A program made the translations under genes and the position numbers. From positions 6,202,501-6,266,500 of the forward strand of contig NZ_CP103300.1 of the NCBI RefSeq assembly GCF_025562755.1: a DNA stretch of 64,000 nt. The letters are read 5' to 3'. The notes below the pieces were generated by a model, which searched no databases, had not been told where the DNA came from, and saw only the letters and a program-made list of their open reading frames with translations. Shown here piece by piece: positions 1 to 9,371 of this stretch. The DNA is from Endozoicomonas euniceicola. Its GTDB lineage: Bacteria; Pseudomonadota; Gammaproteobacteria; Pseudomonadales; Endozoicomonadaceae. Numbering within the stretch: the stretch's first letter is position 1; the number at the start of each line of letters is the position of its first letter.

Positions 1-315
1 CTGAGTCAGGTTTCCTTTAGCTGCAAAAGCCTTGCTGCATACATCACATTGAAAAGGTTTTTCACCGGTATGGATTAGCATGTGCTGAGTCAGGTTTCCT
101 TTAGCTGCAAAAGCCCTGCTGCATACATCACATCGAAAAGGTTTTTCACCGGTATGGGTACGCATATGTTCGGTGAGAAGATCGGAACGAGTAAGAACCC
201 TTTTACATACTTCGCACTGAAAAAGCGGGTCATCACTGTGAATTCGCTTATGAGTTTTGAGATTGTACGCAGTTGAGAAAGCTTTCCCACACTCATTACA
301 GATGAAATCCGGCAT
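1..315 (-). CDS. C2H2 zinc-finger protein, N-terminal part (array unit 1, cut by window edge)
   Basis: Only the first 105 codons lie in the window; the gene runs off the left edge. It starts with MPDFICNEC at the ATG whose complement is at 313-315, preceded by a good AGGAG. Four C2H2 fingers are visible (C-x2-C-x12-H-x3-H), joined by TGEKPF-type linkers as in eukaryotic finger proteins. The third and fourth fingers are nearly identical to each other (both with an AKGNLTQ recognition helix). The sequence is clearly a fourth copy of the genes at 650-2383, 2719-4539 and 4875-6749, so a SET-like domain is expected beyond the edge. A role as a DNA-binding effector is inferred from domain type only. 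Confidence 0.85.
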   Translation of the reverse strand, partial: MPDFICNECGKAFSTAYNLKTHKRIHSDDPLFQCEVCKRVLTRSDLLTEHMRTHTGEKPFRCDVCSRAFAAKGNLTQHMLIHTGEKPFQCDVCSKAFAAKGNLTQ

Positions 316-649
316 GCTTGATACTCCTGTGTGCGGCACAAAAAACACAGAGTTAATCCTTTCACTTCAAGCTGTATAAGTAACATTCAATGATAGACAG
401 GATTGCGGCAGTGAGCCCGGAAAAGTCTTCTCCAATATAAAAATAGCCAAAAGCGATGATCAATACACCGGTAAACATGACTTGATAAATCGATTCAGAA
501 CCCTTGTCAGAACACCCACTCTGCAACTCCCCTGTATCAGCATGCCAATGCACGTCACTTATCGTCAAACCTTCGTCTTACATCAAAATTCTCTGCTACT
601 ATACTCAACGCTGCTAAAATCATACCATTACACAACCGGCTCAACGGCT
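316..649. repeat. Array spacer copy 1 (about 335 bp)
   Basis: Non-coding spacer between units 1 and 2, repeated almost exactly at 2384-2718 and 4540-4874, and in part at 6750-7050. It contains pieces resembling the coding sequence and 3' flank of the gene at 7419-8981 (see findings), so it seems to be a scar of a related gene rather than a promoter region only. Confidence 0.8.
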
Positions 650-2383
650 TTAATCGGAGTCAACCTCTATGGGGCTATTCATTACATCCCAATATTCTTT
701 ACCATAATCTATCCAGATGACATCTCCCGCCTTGATAGGCTTTAAAGCAATAACAAAGGGGATAACGACGTTATCCTCTTTATGATAATGGTCAATAAAA
801 GAGACATTTTTTTCTGGCAAAGACCTGTCAGTTCCGTCATAGGTCGTGCAACTGTTTATACAAGTGGTGATATTTCCCTGCCTGAAACCTGATATAAACT
901 CATTTGAACTGCGTGAACTGAGACCATAGCTATAGGAATCAATTTTTCGCAATGATGCGCCTGCCGCCTGCGCGCCCTGTGCATAAGTGTTGTCAGACAG
1001 CCGTACACCCGCATAATGCCCCAGAACCTCCCACTGTTGAATATTTTTTGCTGCAATAACTTCATTCTGGCCTTTAAGCCCTGGGAAAACCGAACCGTCA
1101 TTCTTATTTATTCTCATCCTTGCATTAAGGTAGGACTCTCTATCATCAACATTCAGCTTTTTATATTGATCAATAGCGGCATTTATTTCATTCCTTATTT
1201 TTTTATTTTTAGGAACCCCAATACTATCAAAATCCATTTTTGATCGTTTCTTTCGAGGAGCCTCATCAATTTCCTTTTTTACACATGGCTCTGCATGCCA
1301 AATCGGTGCTCTGTTATCGAAACGGTGCTGCCGGGATAAAACACCGGTCTTCAGCTCTGATTTCACTAACACAACCTCACCAGATGAATCGAGGTGAGGC
1401 TCTTTATCAGAACTCCCGCTTACATCGGAATCAGTAAAAGAAGAAGATGGACCTGGTCGAGCTACACTGCTTTCACTCCAGGAATCTTCATCAATAACTT
1501 CAACTTTAATTTTTTTGGGTGGCTCGCTTGGGGCGGAACCCCCAAGACAGATCCTTTTACGGACATTTGGTATGTCAACTCTTTTACCAACAGGCGATGT
1601 TTGCACATTGGTCACATCAGGGGCACCACTGGGACGGGCTCTGTTCACAGGTTGGGAACCTGACGGGAGGTAACCCCCCGATAGTTCAGGGCCTGACTCA
1701 CCTACAAAAATTCTTTCAGGGCCAGAATCCGGAACGTTTGGATAAGTATTCGCGGTCACTAGTCCTGATCCCTGTGTTACCGTTGTTGTGATGTTTGTAG
1801 ATCTGCATTCAGTGACTACATAGGCAGTTCCTAGCGGGGATTTGACGGTGCTTATGATTGTCTTATTGTTTGGCGATTCTTGGGCTTGGGTTGTTACGGT
1901 TACCACTCCTTCTGGTTCCGTGTGCGTATGCACAGTGGTGGACTGGGTTGTTGATCCGGATGGGTGTCCTGCCTGGCGGTGCCTGGAGAGATAGCTCTGT
2001 CGACTAAAACGACAACCGCATATTTCACACTGCAAGGGTGCGTTTTCGTTATGAACGCTCATGTTATGTCTTTTAATATTGCTTAATTGAGCAAAAGAAA
2101 TACCGCATGGCAGACACTTATAAGGGCGTTCACCGGTATGGACTAGCATGTGCTTAGCCAGGTTTCCTTTAACTGCAAAAGCCCAGCTGCATACATCACA
2201 TTTAAAAGGTCTTTCTCCAGTATGGGTACGCATATGTTCGGTGAGAAGATCGGAACGGGAAAAAACCCTTTTACATACTTCGCACTGAAAAAGCGGGTTA
2301 TCACTGTGAATTCGCTTATGAGTTTTGAGATTGTTCGCATGTGAGAAAGCTTTCCCACACTCATTACAGATGAAATCCGGCAT
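650..2383 (-). CDS. C2H2 zinc-finger / PR-SET-like domain protein (array unit 2)
   Basis: 577 residues from the ATG with AGGAG 8 bases upstream; a GTG 33 bases further upstream is possible but lacks a better ribosome site. Residues 4-140 hold five C2H2 fingers. Residues 141-425 are a low-complexity Ser/Thr/Pro linker with basic patches (PPKKIK near 290, RKKRSK near 378, KNKKIR near 392). Residues 430-565 resemble a SET domain of the PRDM type: YSYG near 485, GNITTCINSC near 503 where the NHS triad lacks its His, and AGDVIWIDYGKEYW near 552. The architecture suggests sequence-targeted protein methylation in a host nucleus (inference). No secretion signal is obvious. Units 3 and 4 downstream are almost identical in the SET part but differ in the fingers. 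Confidence 0.85.
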   Translation of the reverse strand: MPDFICNECGKAFSHANNLKTHKRIHSDNPLFQCEVCKRVFSRSDLLTEHMRTHTGERPFKCDVCSWAFAVKGNLAKHMLVHTGERPYKCLPCGISFAQLSNIKRHNMSVHNENAPLQCEICGCRFSRQSYLSRHRQAGHPSGSTTQSTTVHTHTEPEGVVTVTTQAQESPNNKTIISTVKSPLGTAYVVTECRSTNITTTVTQGSGLVTANTYPNVPDSGPERIFVGESGPELSGGYLPSGSQPVNRARPSGAPDVTNVQTSPVGKRVDIPNVRKRICLGGSAPSEPPKKIKVEVIDEDSWSESSVARPGPSSSFTDSDVSGSSDKEPHLDSSGEVVLVKSELKTGVLSRQHRFDNRAPIWHAEPCVKKEIDEAPRKKRSKMDFDSIGVPKNKKIRNEINAAIDQYKKLNVDDRESYLNARMRINKNDGSVFPGLKGQNEVIAAKNIQQWEVLGHYAGVRLSDNTYAQGAQAAGASLRKIDSYSYGLSSRSSNEFISGFRQGNITTCINSCTTYDGTDRSLPEKNVSFIDHYHKEDNVVIPFVIALKPIKAGDVIWIDYGKEYWDVMNSPIEVDSD

Positions 2384-2718
2384 GCTTGATACTCCTGTGT
2401 GCGGCACAAAAAACACAGAGTTAATCCTTTCACTTCAAGCTGTATAAGTAACATTCAATGATAGACAGGATTGCGGCAGTGAGCCCGGAAAAGTCTTCTC
2501 CAATATGAAAATAGTCAAAAGCGATGATCAACACACCGGTAAACATGACTTGATAAATCGATTCAGAACCCTTGTCAGAACATCCACTCTGCAACTCCCT
2601 TGTATCAGCATGCCAATGCACGTCACTTATCGTCAAACCTTCGTCTTATATCAAAAATTCTCTGCTACTATATTCAACGCTGCTAAAATCATACCATTAC
2701 ACAACCGGCTCAACGGCT
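2384..2718. repeat. Array spacer copy 2
   Basis: Same sequence family as 316-649. The plus-strand reading includes GATAAATCGATTCAGAA, also present at about 8328-8346 inside the downstream coiled-coil gene, followed by CATCCACTCTG, which matches 8988-8998 just past that gene's stop. Confidence 0.8.
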
Positions 2719-4539
2719 TTAATCAGAGTCAACCTCTATGGGGCTATTCATTACATCCCAGTATTCTTTACCATAATCTATCCAGATGACATCTCCCGCC
2801 TTGATAGGCTTTAAAGCAATAACAAAGGGGATAACGACGTTATCCTCTTTATGATAATGGTCAATAAAAGAGACATTTTTTTCTGGCAAAGACCTATCAG
2901 TTCCGTCATAGGTCGTGCAACTGTTTATACAAGTGGTGATATTTCCCTGCCTGAAACCTGATATAAACTCATTTGAACTGCGTGAACTGAGACCATAACT
3001 ATAGGAATCAATTTTTCGCAATGATGCGCCTGCCGCCCGCGCGCCCTGTGCATAAGTGTTGTCAGACAGCCGTTCACCCGCATAATGCCCCAGAACCTCC
3101 CACTGTTGAATATTTTTTGCTGCAATAACTTCATTCTGGCCTTTAAGCCCTGGGAAAACCGAACCGTCATTCTTATTTATTCTCATCCTTGCATTAAGGT
3201 AGGACTCTCTATCATCAACATTCAGCTTTTTATATTGATCAATAGCGGCATTTATTTCATTCCTTATTTTTTTATTTTTAGGGACCCCAATACTATCAAA
3301 ATCCATTTTTGATCGTTTCTTTCGAGGAGCCTCATCAATTTCCTTTTTTACACATGGCTCTGCATGCCAAATCGGTGCTCTGTTATCGAAACGGTGCTGC
3401 CGGGATAAAACACCGGTCTTCAGCTCTGATTTCACTAACACAACCTCACCAGATGAATCGAGGTGAGGCTCTTTATCAGAACTCCCGCTTACATCGGAAT
3501 CAGTAAAAGAAGAAGATGGACCTGGTCGAGCTACACTGCTTTCACTCCAGGAATCTTCATCAATAACTTCAACTTTAATTTTTTTGGGTGGCTCGCTTGG
3601 GGCGGAACCCCCAAGACAGACCCTTTTACGGACATTTGGTATGTCAACTCTTCTACCAACAGGCGATGTTTGCACATTGGTCACATCAGGGGTACCACTG
3701 GGACGGGCTCTGTTCACAGGTTGGGAACCTGACGGGAGGTCCCCCCCCGATAGTTCAGGGCCTGACTCATCTACAAAAATTCTTTCAGGGCCAGAACCCG
3801 GAACGTTTGGATAAGTATTCGCGGTCACTAGTCCTGATCCCTGCGTTACCGTTGTTGTGATGTTTGTAGATCTGCATTCAGTGACTACATAGGCAGTTCC
3901 TAGCGGGGATTTGACGGTGCTTATGATTGTCTTATTGTTTGGCGATTCTTGGGCTTGGGTTGTTACGGTTACCACTCCTTCTGGTTCCGTGTGCGTATGC
4001 ACAGTGGTGGACTGGGTTGTTGATCCGGATGGGTGTCCTGCCTGGCGGTGGTGTCTGGAGAGATAGAACTGTCGACTAAAACGACAACCGCATGTTTCAC
4101 ACTGAAAGGGTGCGTTTTCGTTATGAATGCTATTGTTATGTCTTTTAAGATTGCCTAATACAGCAAAAGAAACACCGCATGGCAGACACTTATGAGAACG
4201 TTCACCGGTATGGACTAGCATGTGCCGATTCAGGGTTCCCTGAGATCTAAAAACCTTGCTGCATACATCACATTGAAAAGGTTTTTCACCGGTATGGATT
4301 AGCATGTGCTGAGTCAGGTTTCCTTTAACTGCAAAAGCCCAGCTGCATACATCACATTTAAAAGGTTTTTCACCGGTATGGGTACGCATATGTTCGGTGA
4401 GAATATCGGAACGGGAAAAAACCCTTTTACATACTTCGCACTGAAAAAGCGGCTCATCACTGTGAATTCGCTTATGAACTCTGAGAGAGTTCGCATTTGA
4501 GAAAGCTTTCCTACACTCATTACAGATGAAATCTGGCAT
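2719..4539 (-). CDS. C2H2 zinc-finger / PR-SET-like domain protein (array unit 3)
   Basis: 606 residues, start and ribosome site as in unit 2. Six C2H2 fingers occupy about residues 4-169; compared with unit 2 an extra finger (helix SQGTLNR) has been gained between the third finger and the KCLPC finger. The linker and SET-like C-terminus differ from unit 2 at only a few positions (for example GERL against GVRL near the first SET strand). The NLS-like and ψKxE motifs are kept. The 335 bp spacers on both sides match those of the other units, so whole units have been duplicated or homogenised. Likely role as for unit 2, with altered DNA target. Confidence 0.85.
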   Translation of the reverse strand: MPDFICNECRKAFSNANSLRVHKRIHSDEPLFQCEVCKRVFSRSDILTEHMRTHTGEKPFKCDVCSWAFAVKGNLTQHMLIHTGEKPFQCDVCSKVFRSQGTLNRHMLVHTGERSHKCLPCGVSFAVLGNLKRHNNSIHNENAPFQCETCGCRFSRQFYLSRHHRQAGHPSGSTTQSTTVHTHTEPEGVVTVTTQAQESPNNKTIISTVKSPLGTAYVVTECRSTNITTTVTQGSGLVTANTYPNVPGSGPERIFVDESGPELSGGDLPSGSQPVNRARPSGTPDVTNVQTSPVGRRVDIPNVRKRVCLGGSAPSEPPKKIKVEVIDEDSWSESSVARPGPSSSFTDSDVSGSSDKEPHLDSSGEVVLVKSELKTGVLSRQHRFDNRAPIWHAEPCVKKEIDEAPRKKRSKMDFDSIGVPKNKKIRNEINAAIDQYKKLNVDDRESYLNARMRINKNDGSVFPGLKGQNEVIAAKNIQQWEVLGHYAGERLSDNTYAQGARAAGASLRKIDSYSYGLSSRSSNEFISGFRQGNITTCINSCTTYDGTDRSLPEKNVSFIDHYHKEDNVVIPFVIALKPIKAGDVIWIDYGKEYWDVMNSPIEVDSD

Positions 4540-4874
4540 GCTTGATACTCCTGTGTGCGGCACAAAAAACACAGAGTTAATTCTTTCACTTCAAGCTGTA
4601 TAAGTAACATTTAATGATAGACAGGATTACGGCAGTGAGCCCGGAAAAGTCTTCTCCAATATGAAAATAGCCAAAAGCGATGATCAATACACCGGTAAAC
4701 ATGGCTTGATAAATCGATTCAGAACCCTTGTCAGAACATCCACTCTGCAACTCCCTTGTATCAGCATGCCAATGCACGTCACTTATCGTCAAACCTTCGT
4801 CTTATATCGAAAATTCTCTGCTACTATATTCAACGCGGCTAAAATCATACCATTACACAACCGGCTCAACGGCT
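4540..4874. repeat. Array spacer copy 3
   Basis: Third copy of the spacer, differing by scattered single bases only. With units 2-4 it defines a period of 2.07-2.21 kb. Confidence 0.8.
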
Positions 4875-6749
4875 TTAATCGGAGTCAACCTCTATGGGGC
4901 TATTCATTACATCCCAATATTCTTTACCATAATCTATCCAGATGACATCTCCCGCCTTGATAGGCTTTAAAGCAATAACAAAGGGGATAGTGACGTTATC
5001 CTCTTTATGATAATGGTCAATAAAAGAGACATTTTTTTCTGGCAAAGACCTGTCAGTTCCATCATAGGTCGTGCAACTGTTTATACAAGTGGTGATATTT
5101 CCCTGCCTGAAACCTGATATAAACTCATTTGAACTGCGTGAACTGAGACCATAGCTATAGGAATCAATTTTTCGCAATGATGCGCCTGCCGCCTGCGCGC
5201 CCTGTGCATAAGTGTTGTCAGACAGCCGTTCACCCGCATAATGCCCCAGAACCTCCCACTGTTGAATATTTTTTGCTGCAATAACTTCATTCTGGCCTTT
5301 AAGCCCTGGGAAAACCGAACCGTCATTCTTATTTATTCTCATCCTTGCATTAAGGTAGGACTCTCTATCATCAACATTCAGCTTTTTATATTGATCAATA
5401 GCGGCATTTATTTCATTCCTTATTTTTTTATTTTTAGGGACCCCAATACTATCAAAATCCATTTTTGATCGTTTCTTTCGAGGAGCCTCATCAATTTCCT
5501 TTTTTACAGATGGCTCTGCATGCCAAATCGGTGCTCTGTTATCGAAGCGGTGCTGCCTGGATAAAACACCGGTCTTCAGCTCTGATTTCACTAACACAAC
5601 CTCACCAGATGAATCGAGGTGAGGCTCTTTATCAGAACTCCCGCTTACATCGGAATCAGTAAAAGAAGAAGATGGACCTGGTCGAGCTACACTGCTTTCA
5701 CTCCAGGAATCTTCATCAATAACTTCAACTTTAATTTTTTTGGGTGGCTCGCTTGGGGCGGAACCCCCAAGACAGACCCTTTTACGGACATTTGGTATGT
5801 CAACTCTTTTACCAACAGGCGATGTTTGTACATTGGTCACATCAGGGGGATCACTGGGACGGGCTCTGTTCACAGGTTGGGAACCTGACGGGAGGTAACC
5901 CCCCGATAGTTCAGGGCCTGACTCATCTACAAAAATTCTTTCAGGGCCAGAATCCGGAACGTTTGGATAAGTATTCGCGGTCACTAGTCCTGATCCCTGG
6001 CCAGAATCCGGAACGTTTGGATAAGTATTCGCAGTCACTAGTCCTGATCCCTGTGTTGCCGTTGTTGTGATGTTTGTAGATCTGCATTCAGTGACTACAT
6101 AGGCAGTTCCTAGCGGGGATTTGACGGTGCTTATGATTGTCTTATTGTTTGGCGATTCTTGGGTTTGGGTTGTTACGGTTACCTCTCCCTCTGGTTCCGT
6201 GTGCGTATGCACAGTGGTGGACTGGGTTGTTGATCCGGATGGGTGTCCTGCCTGGCGGTGGTGTCTGGAAAGATAGAACTGTCGACTAAAACGATAACCG
6301 CATGTTTCACACTGAAAGGGTGCGTTTTCGTTATGAACGCTCTTGTTATGTTTGCTAAGATTGCCTAATAGAGAAAAAGAAGTACCGCATGGCAGACACT
6401 TATGAGGACGTTCACCGGTATGGACTAGCATGTGCCAGGACAGGGTTCCCTGAGCTCTAAAAACCTTGCTGCATATAGGGCATGAAAAAGGTTTTTCACC
6501 GGTATGGATTAGCATGTGCCGAGACAGGGTTCTTCTATTTCCAAAAGTATTGCCGCATACATCACATTGAAAAGGTTTTTCACCGGTATGGGTACGCATA
6601 TGTTCAGCGAAACTATCGGAACGAGAAAAACCCTTTTTACATATCTCGCACTGAAAACGCTGCTCACTACTGTGGGTTCGCTTATGAACTCTGAGAGAGT
6701 TCGCATTTGCGAGAGCTTTCCCACACTCATTACAGATGAAATCCGGCAT
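4875..6749 (-). CDS. C2H2 zinc-finger / PR-SET-like domain protein (array unit 4)
   Basis: 624 residues, the longest unit. Six fingers at about residues 4-169 carry the most diverged recognition helices of the array (third finger NRRTLSR, fourth AQGTLSW, fifth SLLGNLSK). The linker carries an exact in-frame 54-base tandem duplication (18 residues, TANTYPNVP core repeated). The SET-like end is nearly unchanged (INSC, WIDYGKEYW). This is the last unit: homology to the other spacers continues upstream of its start to about 7050 and then stops. Domain assignment is from motifs seen; nuclear effector function is inference. Confidence 0.85.
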   Translation of the reverse strand: MPDFICNECGKALANANSLRVHKRTHSSEQRFQCEICKKGFSRSDSFAEHMRTHTGEKPFQCDVCGNTFGNRRTLSRHMLIHTGEKPFSCPICSKVFRAQGTLSWHMLVHTGERPHKCLPCGTSFSLLGNLSKHNKSVHNENAPFQCETCGYRFSRQFYLSRHHRQAGHPSGSTTQSTTVHTHTEPEGEVTVTTQTQESPNNKTIISTVKSPLGTAYVVTECRSTNITTTATQGSGLVTANTYPNVPDSGQGSGLVTANTYPNVPDSGPERIFVDESGPELSGGYLPSGSQPVNRARPSDPPDVTNVQTSPVGKRVDIPNVRKRVCLGGSAPSEPPKKIKVEVIDEDSWSESSVARPGPSSSFTDSDVSGSSDKEPHLDSSGEVVLVKSELKTGVLSRQHRFDNRAPIWHAEPSVKKEIDEAPRKKRSKMDFDSIGVPKNKKIRNEINAAIDQYKKLNVDDRESYLNARMRINKNDGSVFPGLKGQNEVIAAKNIQQWEVLGHYAGERLSDNTYAQGAQAAGASLRKIDSYSYGLSSRSSNEFISGFRQGNITTCINSCTTYDGTDRSLPEKNVSFIDHYHKEDNVTIPFVIALKPIKAGDVIWIDYGKEYWDVMNSPIEVDSD

Positions 6750-7273
6750 GCTTGATACTCCTGTGTGCGGCACAAAAAACACAGAGTTAATCCTTTCACT
6801 TCAAGCTGTATAAGTAACATTCAATGATAGACGGGATTGCGGCAGTGAGCCCGGAAAAGTCTTCTCCAATATGAAAATAGCCAAAAGCGATGATCAATAC
6901 ACCAGTAAACATGACTTGATAAATCGATTCAGAACCCTTGTCAGAACATCCACTCTGCAACTCCCTTGTATCAGCATGCCAATGCACGTCACTTATCGTC
7001 AAACCTTCGTCTTATATCGAAAATTCTCTGCTACTATATTCAACGCTGCTCTGTGCGCGTCTCCAGCCGCCTTCGAGATTGGTGTGACACAGGTGGGTCG
7101 TCATCGCCTGTTCCGGTATCGCCAAAGTATCACCGTTTGATCTGGTCAAGCGTACCTCCATCCCGATAATGGGCTCCTTCATGGTTGGTATGCCGCACCT
7201 GATCCTGTTTATGTGACGTTCATTTAACGCTTCATTTAACTCTTCATTTAACTAGCCATAAACAGCCCTGAAC
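6750..7273. other. Array right end and gene-free stretch
   Basis: Bases 6750-7050 are a fourth partial spacer that ends abruptly after CAACGCTGCT. Beyond it (7051-7273) no convincing gene is seen; short open frames there show no recognisable family. The plus-strand terminator at 7274 suggests that a plus-strand gene once ended here and was cut by the array. Confidence 0.5.
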
Positions 7274-7314
7274 AAAAAAGCGGCCTTTCACTGAGCGCAT
7301 GACCGCTTTTTTTT
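7274..7314 (+). terminator. Rho-independent terminator
   Basis: AAAAAAGCGG pairs with CCGCTTTTTT around a short loop and is followed by a T run. It lies 105 bases before the gene at 7419, so it ends transcription from the left. Confidence 0.7.
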
Positions 7315-7418
7315 ATGGCAAAGATGTTATTACCACTAACACTCTGGTTAGTGATTCAGGCAGTAAAACGATAACAGCTGTTGTCAAAAGGGAATCGTTA
7401 ATTTAAGGAACCTTTGGC

Positions 7419-8981
7419 ATGGATGCTTCTCAATTTGGAATACCACGAATACTGATAACGTCTCCTGAATCAATCGTTACAGAATACCACGAGCAACAAC
7501 CAGATAACGTTGAAAAGAAAAAAGATACTCATCAAACAACGGGCTTACGTAGTCAGGAATCCCCTCAGCAAGAGAGCCCTAAAGGTTTCTTGATTAATGC
7601 TCGTCAACTCTCTCGCTCGACATCAGGCCTTGACCATACAACGACGACTGAGGACTCTGAAGTAATCGCTCCAGTCCCTGTGAAACGAAACATACCGTCG
7701 CGCATAACAATAAGACGATCAAAATCAACAACAAGCCTGAGAAATAAGCTACCGCCGGATTTGCAACCTCAATCATCGAAACACTCTATTGCGCCATGTC
7801 CATCAGGCGAATACACCAACCCTCTCAATCCTGAAGATATTCATCGCGCCATCAGGGAAAAATCACTCGGCCAGGTGGCAACTAAAGCACTCAAACCAAT
7901 GGTCACGACGTTATATGAATGTACAGCAGCACCATTGCCGGACAGCCCGGAGAAGTCCAGACAGCATGAAGATACAAATAAGCGATTCAGGATAGTCAGA
8001 CAGATGGGCATCATGGGAAGTTTTTTTAATCGCCATATACCCCATGAGTTAAAACAGCGGAAACTTGGTGGGGGGTATCTGGATTTTAGCCCCAGAACCC
8101 CCTTTGAATGCATTGCGCACAATATCAGAACCATTTTGATGAGTCCATCCAGCCTGCCCGGGCGGTTTGTCAATTTAGGGGCTATCAAACGGGACGATCA
8201 AAATATCGACTTTGGATCGGGTGACGATCTACAGGCCAGTAGCATGATCGTTGATCAGTTCGCGGATCTGCTGGTTAACATTTTGAAAATAGCCAAGAGC
8301 GATGATCAATATACCGGCAAACATGACTTGATAAATCGATTCAGAAACCTTGTCAAAGATTTCCAGGCATGCAGGACTCAGGGGCTGGCTTCCCAGGAAT
8401 GTTGCGCACATATGCTGACCATTTTTCAGGAAATTCTTCAGTGCGTACCAATGATTGAAAGCGCTTCAGAGACCGAACTCAACAGCCTGACTATGATGGA
8501 GCGTACACTGGCAGCTGCCAGCAAAGTTCCTGTCGAGGCTGAAGCGCAAAAAGCGTTGCTTGACCTGATATCAATGACCTTCAGAGAAATCCGGCAAGGC
8601 CATTGTGTTGAAGACATTCTGGGGGAGTTTGAGCAACTGGCTGATGAGGTATCCTTAATCGGTTCAGACACCCGTGAGCAGATCGCCACCGAAAAGCAGG
8701 AACACAAGCACACCATAGAGGCATTGGAATCAAGTTACAACGTATTACAAAATCAAAAATACAAAGACACATCGGCATCTATAACCAAAAAAGTCTGGAA
8801 AAAAAAGATGGCAACCTTAACGCAGGAGCTGGACGCATCGATTAAAGCTAAAAATGAACAGTTCAGGGAAAAGCTCGCTGAGCTATCTAAACAAGCTAAA
8901 ACACAGGACAAACAGCGACTGGCAGAATGGAAAAACAAGCTTATGGACTTTGCCCGCAGACAGACAGACCGTTACGGATAG
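7419..8981 (+). CDS. Unrecognised protein with C-terminal coiled coil
   Basis: 520 residues; ATG preceded by AAGGAA at 7405-7410. I do not recognise a family. The first 150 residues are polar, rich in Ser/Thr/Pro and basic residues, probably disordered. The middle (about 200-400) looks globular and helical. From about residue 410 to the end the sequence is highly charged, rich in Lys/Glu/Gln, and has a coiled-coil look. No signal peptide or membrane segment is visible. Fragments of a close relative of this gene form part of the zinc-finger array spacers, so the family was once present in more copies here. Its place beside a YopT-like protease and the zinc-finger array makes an effector role possible but unproven. 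Confidence 0.6.
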   Translation: MDASQFGIPRILITSPESIVTEYHEQQPDNVEKKKDTHQTTGLRSQESPQQESPKGFLINARQLSRSTSGLDHTTTTEDSEVIAPVPVKRNIPSRITIRRSKSTTSLRNKLPPDLQPQSSKHSIAPCPSGEYTNPLNPEDIHRAIREKSLGQVATKALKPMVTTLYECTAAPLPDSPEKSRQHEDTNKRFRIVRQMGIMGSFFNRHIPHELKQRKLGGGYLDFSPRTPFECIAHNIRTILMSPSSLPGRFVNLGAIKRDDQNIDFGSGDDLQASSMIVDQFADLLVNILKIAKSDDQYTGKHDLINRFRNLVKDFQACRTQGLASQECCAHMLTIFQEILQCVPMIESASETELNSLTMMERTLAAASKVPVEAEAQKALLDLISMTFREIRQGHCVEDILGEFEQLADEVSLIGSDTREQIATEKQEHKHTIEALESSYNVLQNQKYKDTSASITKKVWKKKMATLTQELDASIKAKNEQFREKLAELSKQAKTQDKQRLAEWKNKLMDFARRQTDRYG

Positions 8982-9371
8982 TCAGAGCATCCACTCTGTA
9001 ACTCCCTTGTATCAGCATGCCTATCGCAATGCCTGCATTTTTGGCTGACACGATGTGGAGTGACAGTCGGGAAAACTGTTTTTACAATTCCAGAGTCGTA
9101 TAAATAAGCACGAATATGCAATAAAACCGGTCAGGCAAAGAGTCATAATTTTATAAAGATAATAATTATCAGTTAAATTAAGATTGATAGTACAGAGTTG
9201 ATGTTTGCATAAGAAAATGATTAATGCGGGTCACACCCACTGGCGTTTTCCCCTGAGCAGTCTGACCGTCAATAGGACCTTCAGGCTCTCAAGTACTTTT
9301 TTCCCTTTTTCCGGCAACGCCAGGAGCCTGTCGGAGTTGATTAAGACGGCTTTTCTGCGAGGTAATTCACA
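8982..9371. other. Gene-free stretch
   Basis: About 390 bases without a supported gene. The first 45 bases (CATCCACTCTG...CAGCATGCC) recur in each zinc-finger array spacer. The rest is AT-rich up to 9200 and may hold the promoter of the protease gene at 9372, but no clear -35/-10 pair could be chosen. Confidence 0.5.

Noticed and set aside
90..386. Repeated minus-strand 98-103 codon frames (MLLIQLEV...) at each array unit start
   Set aside because: They overlap the finger region in another frame and only repeat because the units repeat.
1..6749. Repeats in the finger arrays considered as a CRISPR array
   Set aside because: Repeats of about 84 bases code for C2H2 fingers in frame without unique spacers, and no cas genes are present.
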